Of a stretch of DNA of 64,000 nucleotides, positions 1-8,089 are shown in pieces (position 1 is the stretch's first letter; each line of letters begins with the position of its first letter). The stretch lies in IMG/VR virus record IMGVR_UViG_3300044712_001937, positions 267,681 to 331,680 of that record; one strand, given 5' to 3'. The translations under genes and the position numbers were made by a program. The DNA is from a virus. Below the pieces are notes generated by a model that was given only the letters and a program-made list of their open reading frames with translations, made no database searches and had not been told where the DNA came from.

Positions 1-1175
1 TCATGCATTTGTCCATATAAATGTAAATTTTCGAAATTATTAGCATTTACAATAAAAACATCAGTAAATTTAAACTCACCTCTCGCTAAATCTTCTCTAA
101 TATTAACTCTATATCCTTGAATTCCATATTGATTTTCTTCAAGTCTGGATTTATCCATTATTCTATAGTCTGCAGAATTCTCAATAATATTACTATAATT
201 ATTTTCATCAGTAATACTTCTATAACCCATTAATACATCTCCAACTTCAATAATATCAGTATTAGTACCAAATAATTCTTCCCTAATAACTAAATTAGAT
301 GCTTTTACAGTATCATTTTTCCATGCAATAAGTTTACAAAAGTCAGTATCTTTTTTAAACTCATCAGTTGAGAATTTTTCAATAATTGCATTTCTAAATT
401 CTTTTTTATTTATTAAAAATCGAATACCTTCACCTAAATCATTAATATTAGTTATTCTTTCAATACCTCCATCAATACTTTCAAGATTATTTCTTAAAGC
501 ATCATATACAAATGCTAATGGATTTGTATCGTTTTGTCTTTCAACTTTAGTAAGCTGATAAAAATCTTTTGAATTGTCTTGTTCAAAAACAGCACTCTTA
601 GCCTCACCTACAGGTGGTATCTGTGCAGAATCACCCATAAATAAAACTCTTGTTCTACTATTTTTAGTTTTTTCAATAAGAAGATTATATAATTCATGAT
701 TAATCATAGATGCTTCATCAATAATAACCCAATTATAATCAGTTATTCTTGGTAATGCAATAGGATTAAACTTTGGGTCATTTGGATTAAAATTATCAAG
801 TTCAACATCAGGTCTTAATCCCAATAATCCATGTAATGTTTGACCTTCTTCATTGGTAGTGTTTATAATAACCTTCTTAGCTTTATGCGTTGGTGCTGAT
901 ACTACCACACCTCCATGATAATCTTCAAGAAGTTTTTTAATAATTGTGGTCTTTCCTGTTCCAGCATATCCGCTTAACGTGAAAAATGTTGATTTACCAT
1001 TTCTTAACCAATAATTAATTTTACCTAAACCATCAAATTGTTCAGGATTAAATGTAATTATTTTTCCACTTGGTAATAATAATTGATTATCATTAACATA
1101 TGTTTTAGGTGCTTTAGATTTAGTGCTATCTCGTAAGAGATATTCTAATTCATTCCTATTCCATCCTTTGTTCAT
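1..1175 (-). CDS. Dda-like SF1B DNA helicase (3' end outside window)
   Basis: ATP-dependent 5'-3' DNA helicase of the RecD/Dda superfamily 1B, expected to act in phage replication or recombination. About 391 residues read openly from an ATG at 1175 to the window edge without a stop, so the C-terminus is missing. Visible motifs are Walker A (GYAGTGKTT), motif Ia (SAPTHKAKK), Walker B (VIIDEASM) and motif III (GDSAQIPPV). T4 Dda is about 440 residues, so most of the protein is here. The start overlaps the stop of the preceding gene as ATGA. Family assignment is firm; Dda as opposed to a short RecD2 is a judgement from length and phage context. Confidence 0.9.
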   Translation of the reverse strand, partial: MNKGWNRNELEYLLRDSTKSKAPKTYVNDNQLLLPSGKIITFNPEQFDGLGKINYWLRNGKSTFFTLSGYAGTGKTTIIKKLLEDYHGGVVVSAPTHKAKKVIINTTNEEGQTLHGLLGLRPDVELDNFNPNDPKFNPIALPRITDYNWVIIDEASMINHELYNLLIEKTKNSRTRVLFMGDSAQIPPVGEAKSAVFEQDNSKDFYQLTKVERQNDTNPLAFVYDALRNNLESIDGGIERITNINDLGEGIRFLINKKEFRNAIIEKFSTDEFKKDTDFCKLIAWKNDTVKASNLVIREELFGTNTDIIEVGDVLMGYRSITDENNYSNIIENSADYRIMDKSRLEENQYGIQGYRVNIREDLARGEFKFTDVFIVNANNFENLHLYGQMH

Positions 1176-1471
1176 TGTTTTTTGAGATTTTTTAGAAAAT
1201 CTAATAACAATACAAGAAGATATTTATTATCAATATATCCTATAGTATCATAATCAAAGAATTCCACTTTATAGTTATTTTCTATAATGCATTCAGTATT
1301 AGCATTACTAATTAACATAGTAATTTCTTCACCATGTATATCCTTTAATTTAAACGTAAAATAATGATATGGTTCACCACCACTATCTTCTTTGTTCACA
1401 TCTTCTCGTTTAAACCCTAAAGATAATAAAAATTTTTCGGTAATTATCGTATTTTCTTTTGAACTTGACAT
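1172..1471 (-). CDS. Hypothetical protein, 99 aa
   Basis: Small soluble acidic protein that I do not recognise. It lies between the Nudix hydrolase (2 nt upstream) and the helicase, whose start it overlaps by 4 nt (ATGA), so it is very likely co-translated with both. No transmembrane segment or known motif is visible. The C-terminus is Leu/Lys-rich. Confidence 0.7.
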   Translation of the reverse strand: MSSSKENTIITEKFLLSLGFKREDVNKEDSGGEPYHYFTFKLKDIHGEEITMLISNANTECIIENNYKVEFFDYDTIGYIDNKYLLVLLLDFLKNLKKQ

Positions 1472-1473
1472 TT

Positions 1474-2061
1474 TTAATACATATTAAAACCTTTATTTTT
1501 CAAAAATAAAATAGTATTTCCAATTCTTTCATTATGATTGAATGCCCAATCCAAATTATTGTTATAAAAATCTGATAATTTCATCCATTTAACTTCTGCA
1601 GTTTCATTATTTTTGAATTTTTCAATTTCAATTGGAAATTTACCATTTTCAAATTCATAACACATAACATAAACAAATGATACATTCTGACGTTTATCTT
1701 TATTAGGATTATCATTTATAAAATATGGTTGTTTATCATTATTAAACACTAAATACTTTTCAATATCCGGTAAATATAATGAAGATTCTTCATAAATTTC
1801 TCTCGTAACTGCCTCATAACATGATTCTTGCCAATCTAAATATCCACAAGGTGCACAATATTTATTTTTTTCATCAATCATATTGTTAGACCTTTTTATA
1901 ATTAAGATGTAATATTCTCCTTCATAAAAAGCCACAATAATACCAACTACAGCAACTGCTCTACTAATCCAAAAATCTTGATGAATTTTAGTACCTAACC
2001 CATCATCATAACGATAAACAACATGTTGATTAGGTTTATTATTAAATATCGGTTTTCCCAT
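1474..2061 (-). CDS. Nudix hydrolase
   Basis: Hydrolyses a nucleoside diphosphate linked to another moiety; the substrate cannot be told from sequence. The Nudix box is clear at residues about 73-95: G-x5-E-x7-REIYEE followed by SSL, with Ser where the consensus has Gly. At 195 residues it is a normal single-domain length, with a beta-rich N-terminus before the box. It is tightly linked to the neighbouring genes on both sides (1-2 nt gaps). Possible roles are sanitising the nucleotide pool, processing NAD/ADP-ribose, or removing RNA caps. The window also encodes dCMP deaminase, deoxyribosyltransferase and PurA-like enzymes, so a nucleotide role fits. Confidence 0.85.
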   Translation of the reverse strand: MGKPIFNNKPNQHVVYRYDDGLGTKIHQDFWISRAVAVVGIIVAFYEGEYYILIIKRSNNMIDEKNKYCAPCGYLDWQESCYEAVTREIYEESSLYLPDIEKYLVFNNDKQPYFINDNPNKDKRQNVSFVYVMCYEFENGKFPIEIEKFKNNETAEVKWMKLSDFYNNNLDWAFNHNERIGNTILFLKNKGFNMY

Positions 2062-2062
2062 A

Positions 2063-2548
2063 TTATGTTAATTTTATTATTTTTCTTTTAAGATTCCAAA
2101 TCCTCATACACCCCAATTTAGCTACTTTAAGTTGTTCTTCTATTGTTAGCTTTCTTGAACCTTTTATTTTCTTAGCATCCTTTATTTTAGTGGCATGAAT
2201 TCTGTCATTATAACCTCTTTGACAAATAAAAACACCCGCATCTTCTGGAAATAAACCTACACATTTTCCATAAATTTCTTCAGGAATTGCATAATAAAAT
2301 TCATTAATTTTATTATCACGTTCATGATGATTATGCCTTTTTTTAAAATCAGCTAATAAATCTTGTTTACTACGCTTTATTTCAACTTCAACAGCTAAAC
2401 CTGAACGTTTAACTATAAACATATCGCATTCATGTGATACAAATCCCCATGATAAATTAGGAACCATTAAATGTCTTCGAGTTCCATAATATTCTGAAAT
2501 AGCAATTTCAATTTCAGTACATGAAATAGTTTTAAGCTTTGCCGTCAT
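2063..2548 (-). CDS. MmcB-like PD-(D/E)XK nuclease-fold protein
   Basis: Residues about 38-70 carry a plausible PD-(D/E)XK core: an ECD motif, then EVEIKRS, then a DLLADFKK segment. This matches my memory of the MmcB DNA-repair family (E-I-K-x-S-x-x-D-L-x-x-D-x-K, then D-x-x-Y-Y-A-x-P). The RDNKINEFYYAIP stretch that follows also fits. It is 161 residues and basic at the C-terminus. It probably cuts or binds DNA, but the exact activity is unknown. Its start overlaps the stop of the upstream membrane protein gene by one base. Confidence 0.6.
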   Translation of the reverse strand: MTAKLKTISCTEIEIAISEYYGTRRHLMVPNLSWGFVSHECDMFIVKRSGLAVEVEIKRSKQDLLADFKKRHNHHERDNKINEFYYAIPEEIYGKCVGLFPEDAGVFICQRGYNDRIHATKIKDAKKIKGSRKLTIEEQLKVAKLGCMRIWNLKRKIIKLT

Positions 2549-3090
2549 TATTTCTTTTTTTCATTTTTTGGCACTTCTGGAACTGAATTTATTCCTAATT
2601 CTAATACATAATTAAAGAATTTACTTAATTTTTGGTATACTATATCATAAATTTCTTTAATCATATCTTTTAAGAACCAATCTATAAGGGATATTACCCA
2701 TAAAAGCCACCATCTTTTTACATTATTTTTAATATTTCTATTAATTGTATATTCAAAATCAGAACTACGTCCTTCTAATCGGCTTTTATTTAATTTATTT
2801 TTTTCAATTCGACCATGAAAGAAAATTCTTATAATAGCATAAATTATTCCAATTATAAGATATCCTAATACCAATTTCCAAGTAATAAAATTTATTACAA
2901 TATTCCAAGTTTCTTTACCAAAGAAATAAAATAATAAACTTGTAATAACAAGAGCTGTTGTAGCAATATAACCATTCTCATCCCAATCTGCTACAAAACA
3001 AAATGTAATAAATAAACCTAATACGGCAATCCCTAAAATTGCACTACCAAATAATTGGATTACTAATAATCCTGATAATAGTTCTAACAT
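2548..3090 (-). CDS. Polytopic membrane protein, 180 aa
   Basis: Hydrophobic protein with about four predicted membrane segments (roughly residues 5-35, 41-58, 64-91 and 126-140) and a charged C-terminal tail rich in Lys. I recognise no family. It shares a one-base overlap with the nuclease-fold gene downstream, so it is part of the same transcription unit. It would sit in the host inner membrane. Confidence 0.65.
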   Translation of the reverse strand: MLELLSGLLVIQLFGSAILGIAVLGLFITFCFVADWDENGYIATTALVITSLLFYFFGKETWNIVINFITWKLVLGYLIIGIIYAIIRIFFHGRIEKNKLNKSRLEGRSSDFEYTINRNIKNNVKRWWLLWVISLIDWFLKDMIKEIYDIVYQKLSKFFNYVLELGINSVPEVPKNEKKK

Positions 3091-3115
3091 AGTTTTTAAA
3101 CATTAAATTAATAAT

Positions 3116-3685
3116 TTAAGCTAATTTTTTATCTTTAATTAAATTGCGAAGAAATACATTTTTTTCGCCACCAATAATTTTAACCCATTCTGAATATTCA
3201 TCTGGATTTGCTTCAATCAAATTTTCTTCAGGAGATAATACTAATCTATTACCTTCCGTATTACCAAACTTTTCATAAACTCCATTAATAAAATATTGTT
3301 TAAAATCCGGATAATCTTTTCGATTAAACACTCTTTCATCGCAGATAAAGCAAACCGAAGTCAAAGCATCATTTAAATCTGGTTCACGAAAATATGAAAA
3401 ATTAATATAATTTTCTCTATTACCATAATTAAAATGAATAATATCTGCCTCAATTTGATTTAATGAACCAAAATAAATGTTATCAACAAGTTTATCACTT
3501 GTTGTGCCACCATTAAGAATAATCCAAGTCTTCCAATTATCAACAAAATCTCTAAATAATCCAGTATTTCCAAAATGACGAGCATATTCTAAAGCAGCAT
3601 GCCCACATTGTATTCCCTTAGATATATTATCTAATGAAAATACCGTAAAAAAATACATTCTAAGTTCTAAAGGTTTATTTTCCAT
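3116..3685 (-). CDS. PTH2-like (peptidyl-tRNA hydrolase 2 fold) protein
   Basis: The N-terminal region (residues 10-36) reads as a strand, then S-x-x-x-KGIQCGHAALEYARHF. This resembles the PTH2 core, where a small loop is followed by an alpha helix carrying Q-x-x-H-A-A. PTH2 enzymes release peptides from peptidyl-tRNA. At 189 residues this is longer than stand-alone PTH2 (about 115-120). The rest (from about residue 110, including an FICDERVF segment) is unassigned. Similar KG-x-Q-x-GHAALEY proteins occur in other phages to my recollection. The fold is a moderate inference and activity is not shown. Confidence 0.5.
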   Translation of the reverse strand: MENKPLELRMYFFTVFSLDNISKGIQCGHAALEYARHFGNTGLFRDFVDNWKTWIILNGGTTSDKLVDNIYFGSLNQIEADIIHFNYGNRENYINFSYFREPDLNDALTSVCFICDERVFNRKDYPDFKQYFINGVYEKFGNTEGNRLVLSPEENLIEANPDEYSEWVKIIGGEKNVFLRNLIKDKKLA

Positions 3686-3686
3686 A

Positions 3687-4202
3687 TTAATCTTTAAATT
3701 TATTTACAAAATCATTATAATCATCACAAAATATAATATTTTCATCATTAAATATAATGTGATTATTAATTATAAGAAAAATATCTTTCCACATATCACC
3801 TAACAAATATACGTTTGGTTTATCTTTCATTTTTCTTATAAAATCCAAAGTTAAGAACAATTCAGCCATAGTTCCAAAAGCACCCTTTTGAACTACAAAC
3901 ATATCTGATAAAATTATTAATTCTCTTAATCTATCAAACAAATCTATTGCAGGTTGTACATCTGTAAGATATTTATTACCTTCTATACTGCCGAAACTAT
4001 AGCAAGTATAACCTATTACTTCACCGCCAGCTTCTTTAGCTCCTTTAGATACTGCTTCCATTAATCCCCGGTATCCACCATTTTTAACTATATAATTTTT
4101 ATTAGCTAAAAATTTACCAATTTCAATAGAATCTAAATATTCTTTTGAATCAGTAATATTCAATGCTCCACCAAAAAAAGCCACAGATTTCATATTATTC
4201 AT
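3687..4202 (-). CDS. LOG-family (SLOG superfamily) Rossmann-like protein
   Basis: Looks like the 'lysine decarboxylase-like' LOG family, which cleaves nucleoside monophosphates to base plus ribose phosphate, or senses nucleotides in SLOG proteins. N-terminal FFGGA, an NGGYRGLMEAVSKGAKEAGG stretch (residues 41-60) and a helix-strand pattern fit. The usual catalytic PGGxGTxxE is altered to KGAFGTMAE at residues 106-114: both Gly of PGG are affected but GT and E remain. So it may bind rather than cleave. It follows the PTH2-like gene with a 1-nt gap. Confidence 0.75.
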   Translation of the reverse strand: MNNMKSVAFFGGALNITDSKEYLDSIEIGKFLANKNYIVKNGGYRGLMEAVSKGAKEAGGEVIGYTCYSFGSIEGNKYLTDVQPAIDLFDRLRELIILSDMFVVQKGAFGTMAELFLTLDFIRKMKDKPNVYLLGDMWKDIFLIINNHIIFNDENIIFCDDYNDFVNKFKD

Positions 4203-4365
4203 CAGTTTTAATTAAAACAGCATCTTTAAAACCCGGAGATGTTTCCATATCATAACTACCATCTTCATTTGGTTTCATCTTATATTTATAACGTAAAATT
4301 ATTTTAATAATCCATATTCTGATATAAATATAATATAATTCAATTCTTAAAGATATTTTATACAT
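4195..4365 (-). CDS. Small basic hypothetical protein, 56 aa
   Basis: Open frame of 56 codons between the LOG gene, whose start it overlaps by 8 nt, and another small ORF upstream. The first 30 residues are rich in Ile, Tyr, Arg and Lys; the end is acidic. Supported only by tight packing and phase with its neighbours. No family is recognised. Confidence 0.45.
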   Translation of the reverse strand: MYKISLRIELYYIYIRIWIIKIILRYKYKMKPNEDGSYDMETSPGFKDAVLIKTDE

Positions 4366-4366
4366 A

Positions 4367-4537
4367 TTAATATTTTTTTATAATTTTTTCGAGTTGTTTT
4401 ACAATATCAAGAGTATTGTTATATTCATGAACTAATACAGTATGTGCGTAGTCAGATATTTTATGATTCATTTTAATACTACGAGCAGTATTTTCGTCCA
4501 TTAATTTTTTAATTAATAACTGTATTTCTTGTTTCAT
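4367..4537 (-). CDS. Small helical hypothetical protein, 56 aa
   Basis: Fifty-six codons, all predicted helix, rich in Lys, Asn and Glu. The start overlaps the stop of the next gene upstream as ATGA (4534-4537), and the stop lies 1 nt before the next small ORF begins. That spacing argues for a real gene. No motif is recognised. Confidence 0.55.
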   Translation of the reverse strand: MKQEIQLLIKKLMDENTARSIKMNHKISDYAHTVLVHEYNNTLDIVKQLEKIIKKY

Positions 4538-4782
4538 ATTGTTGAAGTATTAAGTTCATCTTTTGGAATATAATTACAAACCTCTTGTGGTTCTAAATAC
4601 CATTCTGCAAACATTTTAAATTTATTCATCGGTATTCTCATTGTAGTTGCACCCATTTTTAATACAACAACATTAGGTTCAACTGTAATTGAATCTTCAT
4701 TATGTCCAATGCCTTGTTCATTTAATAAACCTGCTGTGTACATATCTGGACAATCACAAGGACGTAATTTATTTTTTTCCAT
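4534..4782 (-). CDS. Hypothetical protein, 82 aa
   Basis: I start this gene at ATG 4782 (MEKNKLRPCD). A longer reading is possible, but its N-terminus would overlap the small membrane-peptide gene upstream and looks non-native. It has a short Cys pair (CDCPD) and a hydrophobic beta-rich centre. It overlaps its neighbours at both ends, typical of this phage's packed operons. Function unknown. Confidence 0.6.
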   Translation of the reverse strand: MEKNKLRPCDCPDMYTAGLLNEQGIGHNEDSITVEPNVVVLKMGATTMRIPMNKFKMFAEWYLEPQEVCNYIPKDELNTSTI

Positions 4783-4879
4783 TATTTTTATTATGTATGA
4801 TAGCGTTAATGATAAAACATACTGCAAGAAAAACCAATGTAACTATTATCGCTATTAATAATTCATTAATCACTTTCAT
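4769..4879 (-). CDS. Single-span membrane peptide, 36 aa
   Basis: Thirty-six codons encoding one clear transmembrane helix (residues about 6-27) followed by a short basic tail. It begins immediately next to the stop of the gene upstream and overlaps the start of the next gene. Could be a small toxin-like or accessory membrane peptide, but nothing beyond topology is visible. Confidence 0.45.
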   Translation of the reverse strand: MKVINELLIAIIVTLVFLAVCFIINAIIHNKNNGKK

Positions 4880-5128
4880 TTAAAAATCAATATTATTTTC
4901 TTTTAAAAATTGGCGAAGAGTAAGTTTTCCAGTATGTTCAATTCTTGTACCGAAGTCTAAAGACCCATTATCATTCTGATAACTCTTATCCAAGAACTCA
5001 TCTTTATTTTTTAAAGCACCATAATGTTTATCGGTTTGTAGGTCACATTTTTCTTGCAGTTCTTCAATAGAAGTAACCCAACCCCAACAAGCATTTGATT
5101 CATACCAAAATTTAGGAAAGTTATTCAT
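4880..5128 (-). CDS. Hypothetical protein, 82 aa
   Basis: Start chosen at ATG 5128 (MNNFPKFWYE). A longer frame adds a hydrophobic stretch that lies over a putative TATATTTG promoter element (5151-5158), so I treat that part as leader DNA. The protein is aromatic at the N-terminus (two WGW-like Trp) and acidic later. No family is recognised. It abuts the 36-aa membrane peptide gene with no gap. Confidence 0.55.
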   Translation of the reverse strand: MNNFPKFWYESNACWGWVTSIEELQEKCDLQTDKHYGALKNKDEFLDKSYQNDNGSLDFGTRIEHTGKLTLRQFLKENNIDF

Positions 5129-5199
5129 TAGTTCGTAATTTATATTATTGCAAATATATACGAAAAAAATGAATAAGTGATACAAATAAGTTAAAAATT

Positions 5200-5730
5200 T
5201 TACCCAAGTTGTAATGTTTCATTAAACAATCTAAAGCTTGGACTTTCAGTTAAATCTATTAGCGCAACGAAATTTATTTTAATACCATATTGAGCAACTT
5301 CACTTTGAGTATCTTCAGTTAAAGCATCATTAATACCTCCAACATTAGTTATACAAGTTTCAAATTCATTAACAGATATTGTATTACGAATAATTATACA
5401 TGTTTTATCTGAAATAGCACTTCTGGTATCATATACCTTATTATAAAAATCTTCAATATTTTCAATTGAAAAACCTACAACTCCTTTAACAATTAATTCT
5501 TTTCCATCAGATGTTATAACTGATTGTGCTGGTAATACCATAGTTGTATCAACAACATTATCTGAAAGTACGGTTTGTACATATGGAAATTTAAAATGTA
5601 TTCCGGGTTTTAATACTTTTGATTTTCTACCAAAAGTATATCTTACTCCATTTTGAAATTGAAATATTATTACAAATGGAATGATATTCTTTATTTGATT
5701 GAGAATGAAATCAATAAGTTTGTCAAACAT
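5200..5730 (-). CDS. SPFH / band-7 (prohibitin-like) domain protein
   Basis: SPFH proteins are membrane-anchored scaffolds; some phage and bacterial members modulate membrane proteases. Here a hydrophobic N-terminal segment (residues about 10-26) is followed by the band-7 pattern: a GVRYTFGRKSKVLKPGIHF strand pair, a VLPAQSVITSDGKELIVKGVVGF core and a helix with RSAISDKT. At 176 residues it is only the SPFH domain, without the long coiled coil seen in flotillins and HflK/C. A GTATTTAT motif lies 14 nt upstream. Topology suggests the inner membrane. Confidence 0.8.
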   Translation of the reverse strand: MFDKLIDFILNQIKNIIPFVIIFQFQNGVRYTFGRKSKVLKPGIHFKFPYVQTVLSDNVVDTTMVLPAQSVITSDGKELIVKGVVGFSIENIEDFYNKVYDTRSAISDKTCIIIRNTISVNEFETCITNVGGINDALTEDTQSEVAQYGIKINFVALIDLTESPSFRLFNETLQLG

Positions 5731-5744
5731 TTTAATATTTTCTT

Positions 5745-5752
5745 ATAAATAC
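5745..5752 (-). promoter_or_regulatory. GTATTTAT motif upstream of the SPFH gene
   Basis: Sense-strand GTATTTAT followed by an A-rich leader, 14 nt before the ATG at 5730. It is one of a set of such motifs in this window, most directly ahead of start codons; proposed phage late promoter. Confidence 0.45.
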
Positions 5753-5770
5753 AAAATGTTTTATTATAAT

Positions 5771-6772
5771 TTATAATTTTATTCCAAGTATATTTAAAAT
5801 ATACTCCAAACGTCTATTCTGTATAGAATAAAAATTTAATTTTTTAATAACATCATTTCTGGCGTTATCTAAAATATACTGGTATCTTTCTTTATTCCTT
5901 GAAATATCTACAATTTTATCAACGAACTCATTACAATCTTTAGCTAAAAAACCATTATAACCATCAATTACAATATCACTATATGTTATAATATCACTTC
6001 CAACAAAAAAAGTATCAGATAATGCTGCTTCAAGAAATTTAAGATTGCTTTTACATTGATTAAACGGAATGTTTATAAGTGGAGCTATTGAAACTGTTAC
6101 ATTTGAATATAAACTAAAAAAATTATTTATAGGTATAAAATTAACGACATCAAAATTATCTAAACATAGTTTATTATTTGTTAACAAGTTTATATATCCT
6201 TCACTTGCTTGATGCCTTTCAGTAATTTCATAACCATAAAGTGTAAATTTATGATTATTTAAGGTATTATTTAATTTAAAATTAAGATTTTGAACTAATG
6301 AAAAATCTTTAAGATGAGAATTATGACCTAAATAACCAATATTAAAGATATTTTTATTTTTAGGTATCATAAATCGAGCATCTAAATGAGGTATTGAATT
6401 TTCAAAAACGTCAATATCTATTTCAACATTATGCTCCAGCATTTTTGTTTTTAATCTTTCATTAGTTGTAGTAATTTTATTGGCATATCTTAACCAGATA
6501 ACAAAATCTGGTCGATTTAAAAAATAATCATCAACATCAAAAATTATAAATTTACCATGCTGTTGAGCTTGTTTAAAAAATTTTCTTATTGAATGTTTAG
6601 CCAAATAAATAATATCATATATTGTTGAATTTTCTAAGAAATTACTTTCATAAATATATTCAATTTCGATATCAAATTTAATTAATTCTGATTTAAGATA
6701 TTCAAATGGTAAAATTAATCTATACCATTCACAAGCTCCAAAATTATCTCTGAGTACTATACCTATTTTCAT
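5771..6772 (-). CDS. Glycosyltransferase, GT4-like (GT-B fold)
   Basis: Transfers a sugar from an activated donor. The C-terminal half has the GT4 signature arrangement: KFLEAALSDT, then a GYNGFLAKDCNEF segment and a terminal helix region. The N-terminal domain opens with IGIVLRDNFGACEWYR, like phage/bacterial 'glycosyltransferase family 1' proteins. I start at ATG 6772 rather than 6796, because the shorter form begins directly with the first Rossmann strand; it still overlaps the upstream gene by 29 nt. It groups with two further glycosyltransferases, so a glycan or virion modification locus is likely. Confidence 0.8.
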   Translation of the reverse strand: MKIGIVLRDNFGACEWYRLILPFEYLKSELIKFDIEIEYIYESNFLENSTIYDIIYLAKHSIRKFFKQAQQHGKFIIFDVDDYFLNRPDFVIWLRYANKITTTNERLKTKMLEHNVEIDIDVFENSIPHLDARFMIPKNKNIFNIGYLGHNSHLKDFSLVQNLNFKLNNTLNNHKFTLYGYEITERHQASEGYINLLTNNKLCLDNFDVVNFIPINNFFSLYSNVTVSIAPLINIPFNQCKSNLKFLEAALSDTFFVGSDIITYSDIVIDGYNGFLAKDCNEFVDKIVDISRNKERYQYILDNARNDVIKKLNFYSIQNRRLEYILNILGIKL

Positions 6773-7427
6773 TATTTCTGTATCTTGGAATTTCAAAAAA
6801 TTCTATATATAATTTATAAAAATCAATATTGGAGATTTTGATTTCATTTTCAGTATTTGCAAGTTTCCAACGGATGTAATCAAAGCTTAATTGGTCTCTC
6901 CAACTACTAATTTTTAATTCTTCCCACCATAATTTGTAAAAATGTCTAATTTTTTCATTATTTCTAATGATTCTACCGCCTTGAGAATGTAAACCATATT
7001 TTATTGGAAAACCTTCTTTTAAATATCTTTCTTTCTGATTATCGACAATGTTTTTATATTCAGGAAATCTTTTATTAACTGCATTAAATTCATCATAAAT
7101 ACAAATTCTTCTATCATGATAAGCTAACACAATATCAGTTTCAGGAGTAAGATAATCTAATAAACAATTGAAATCACGTTTAATCACCATACTTGCATCA
7201 ATTTTGACTACAATATCATGATTTAAATATTCATAAAAATGTGTATAAATATATCGAGACAGCCATTTTGGGTCTAAATCACTATCAATTTTAATTATTT
7301 TCCAGAAATTTGAAGTTATATCTTGGTCAGTTATACAATAATAATCCCATTCATTATCCGGTTTAATATCATGATTAGATAACGTAACATCACTACCTGT
7401 TAATGCGCAAAAACAAGCTTTTTTCAT
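6744..7427 (-). CDS. DUF616-type glycosyltransferase, copy 1
   Basis: Resembles the DUF616 (TOD1/MUCI70-like) glycosyltransferase group: WDYYCITDQDI at the N-terminus, a conserved R-Y-x-x-T-H-F, a KIDAS metal-site-like motif at about residue 76, a C-I-Y-D-E motif, a GLHSQGGRIIRNN segment and a WWEE...SWRDQLSFDY helix. It is clearly paralogous to the next gene along most of its length. Its start overlaps the upstream copy's stop (ATGA, 7424-7427), so the pair is co-translated. Acceptor unknown. Confidence 0.8.
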   Translation of the reverse strand: MKKACFCALTGSDVTLSNHDIKPDNEWDYYCITDQDITSNFWKIIKIDSDLDPKWLSRYIYTHFYEYLNHDIVVKIDASMVIKRDFNCLLDYLTPETDIVLAYHDRRICIYDEFNAVNKRFPEYKNIVDNQKERYLKEGFPIKYGLHSQGGRIIRNNEKIRHFYKLWWEELKISSWRDQLSFDYIRWKLANTENEIKISNIDFYKLYIEFFEIPRYRNNENRYSTQR

Positions 7428-8089
7428 ATTATATCATGATTAATATGTTCGTTATACTTAAATATTTTTTTAATTAAATAACGGAAATTAATATTTGCAA
7501 TATTTAATTCGAATTCTGAATTAACAGAAATCCAACGAACAAAATCAAAACTTAATTGGTCTCTCCAGCAATTTGTTGAAATTTCTTCCCACCATAATTC
7601 ATTAAATTTTCTAATTTTTTCATTATTTCTCATAACCCGGATTCCCTGATAATGTAAACCATAATTTTCAGGAAATCCTAATTCACGATATTTTATCATT
7701 TGATTATTAACTAATTCTTTTGAATTTGGAAATTTATTAACAACAGCGATGCTTTCATCATAAATACAATTTCTTTTTTCATGTTTAGCTAATACAATAT
7801 CAATTTCAGGTGTAAGAAAATCTAATAAATAATCTAAATCATTAATAATTATCATATTTGCATCATGCTTTACAATAATATCACAATCAATAAATTTATC
7901 AAAATGAGTCCAAATATACCGGGATTGATATTTTGAATCTAACGCACTATCAATTTTAATTATTTTCCAGAATTTTGAAGTTATATCTTGGTCAGTTATA
8001 CAATAATAATCCCATTCACTATTAACAATGAATGGGAGTTTTAAAGTATCATAATTTCCTATTATAACACAGAAACATGCTTTTTTCAT
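7424..8089 (-). CDS. DUF616-type glycosyltransferase, copy 2
   Basis: Tandem paralogue of the preceding gene, with the same order of motifs: WDYYCITDQDIT, FWKIIKIDS, KHDANMI (the DxD-like site), CIYDE, GLHYQGIRVMRNN and WWEE..CWRDQLSFDF. The two copies differ most at the N-terminal loop and the C-terminal tail. The shared stretches are also similar at DNA level, pointing to a fairly recent duplication. Both probably act with the GT4-like enzyme downstream. Confidence 0.8.
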   Translation of the reverse strand: MKKACFCVIIGNYDTLKLPFIVNSEWDYYCITDQDITSKFWKIIKIDSALDSKYQSRYIWTHFDKFIDCDIIVKHDANMIIINDLDYLLDFLTPEIDIVLAKHEKRNCIYDESIAVVNKFPNSKELVNNQMIKYRELGFPENYGLHYQGIRVMRNNEKIRKFNELWWEEISTNCWRDQLSFDFVRWISVNSEFELNIANINFRYLIKKIFKYNEHINHDII

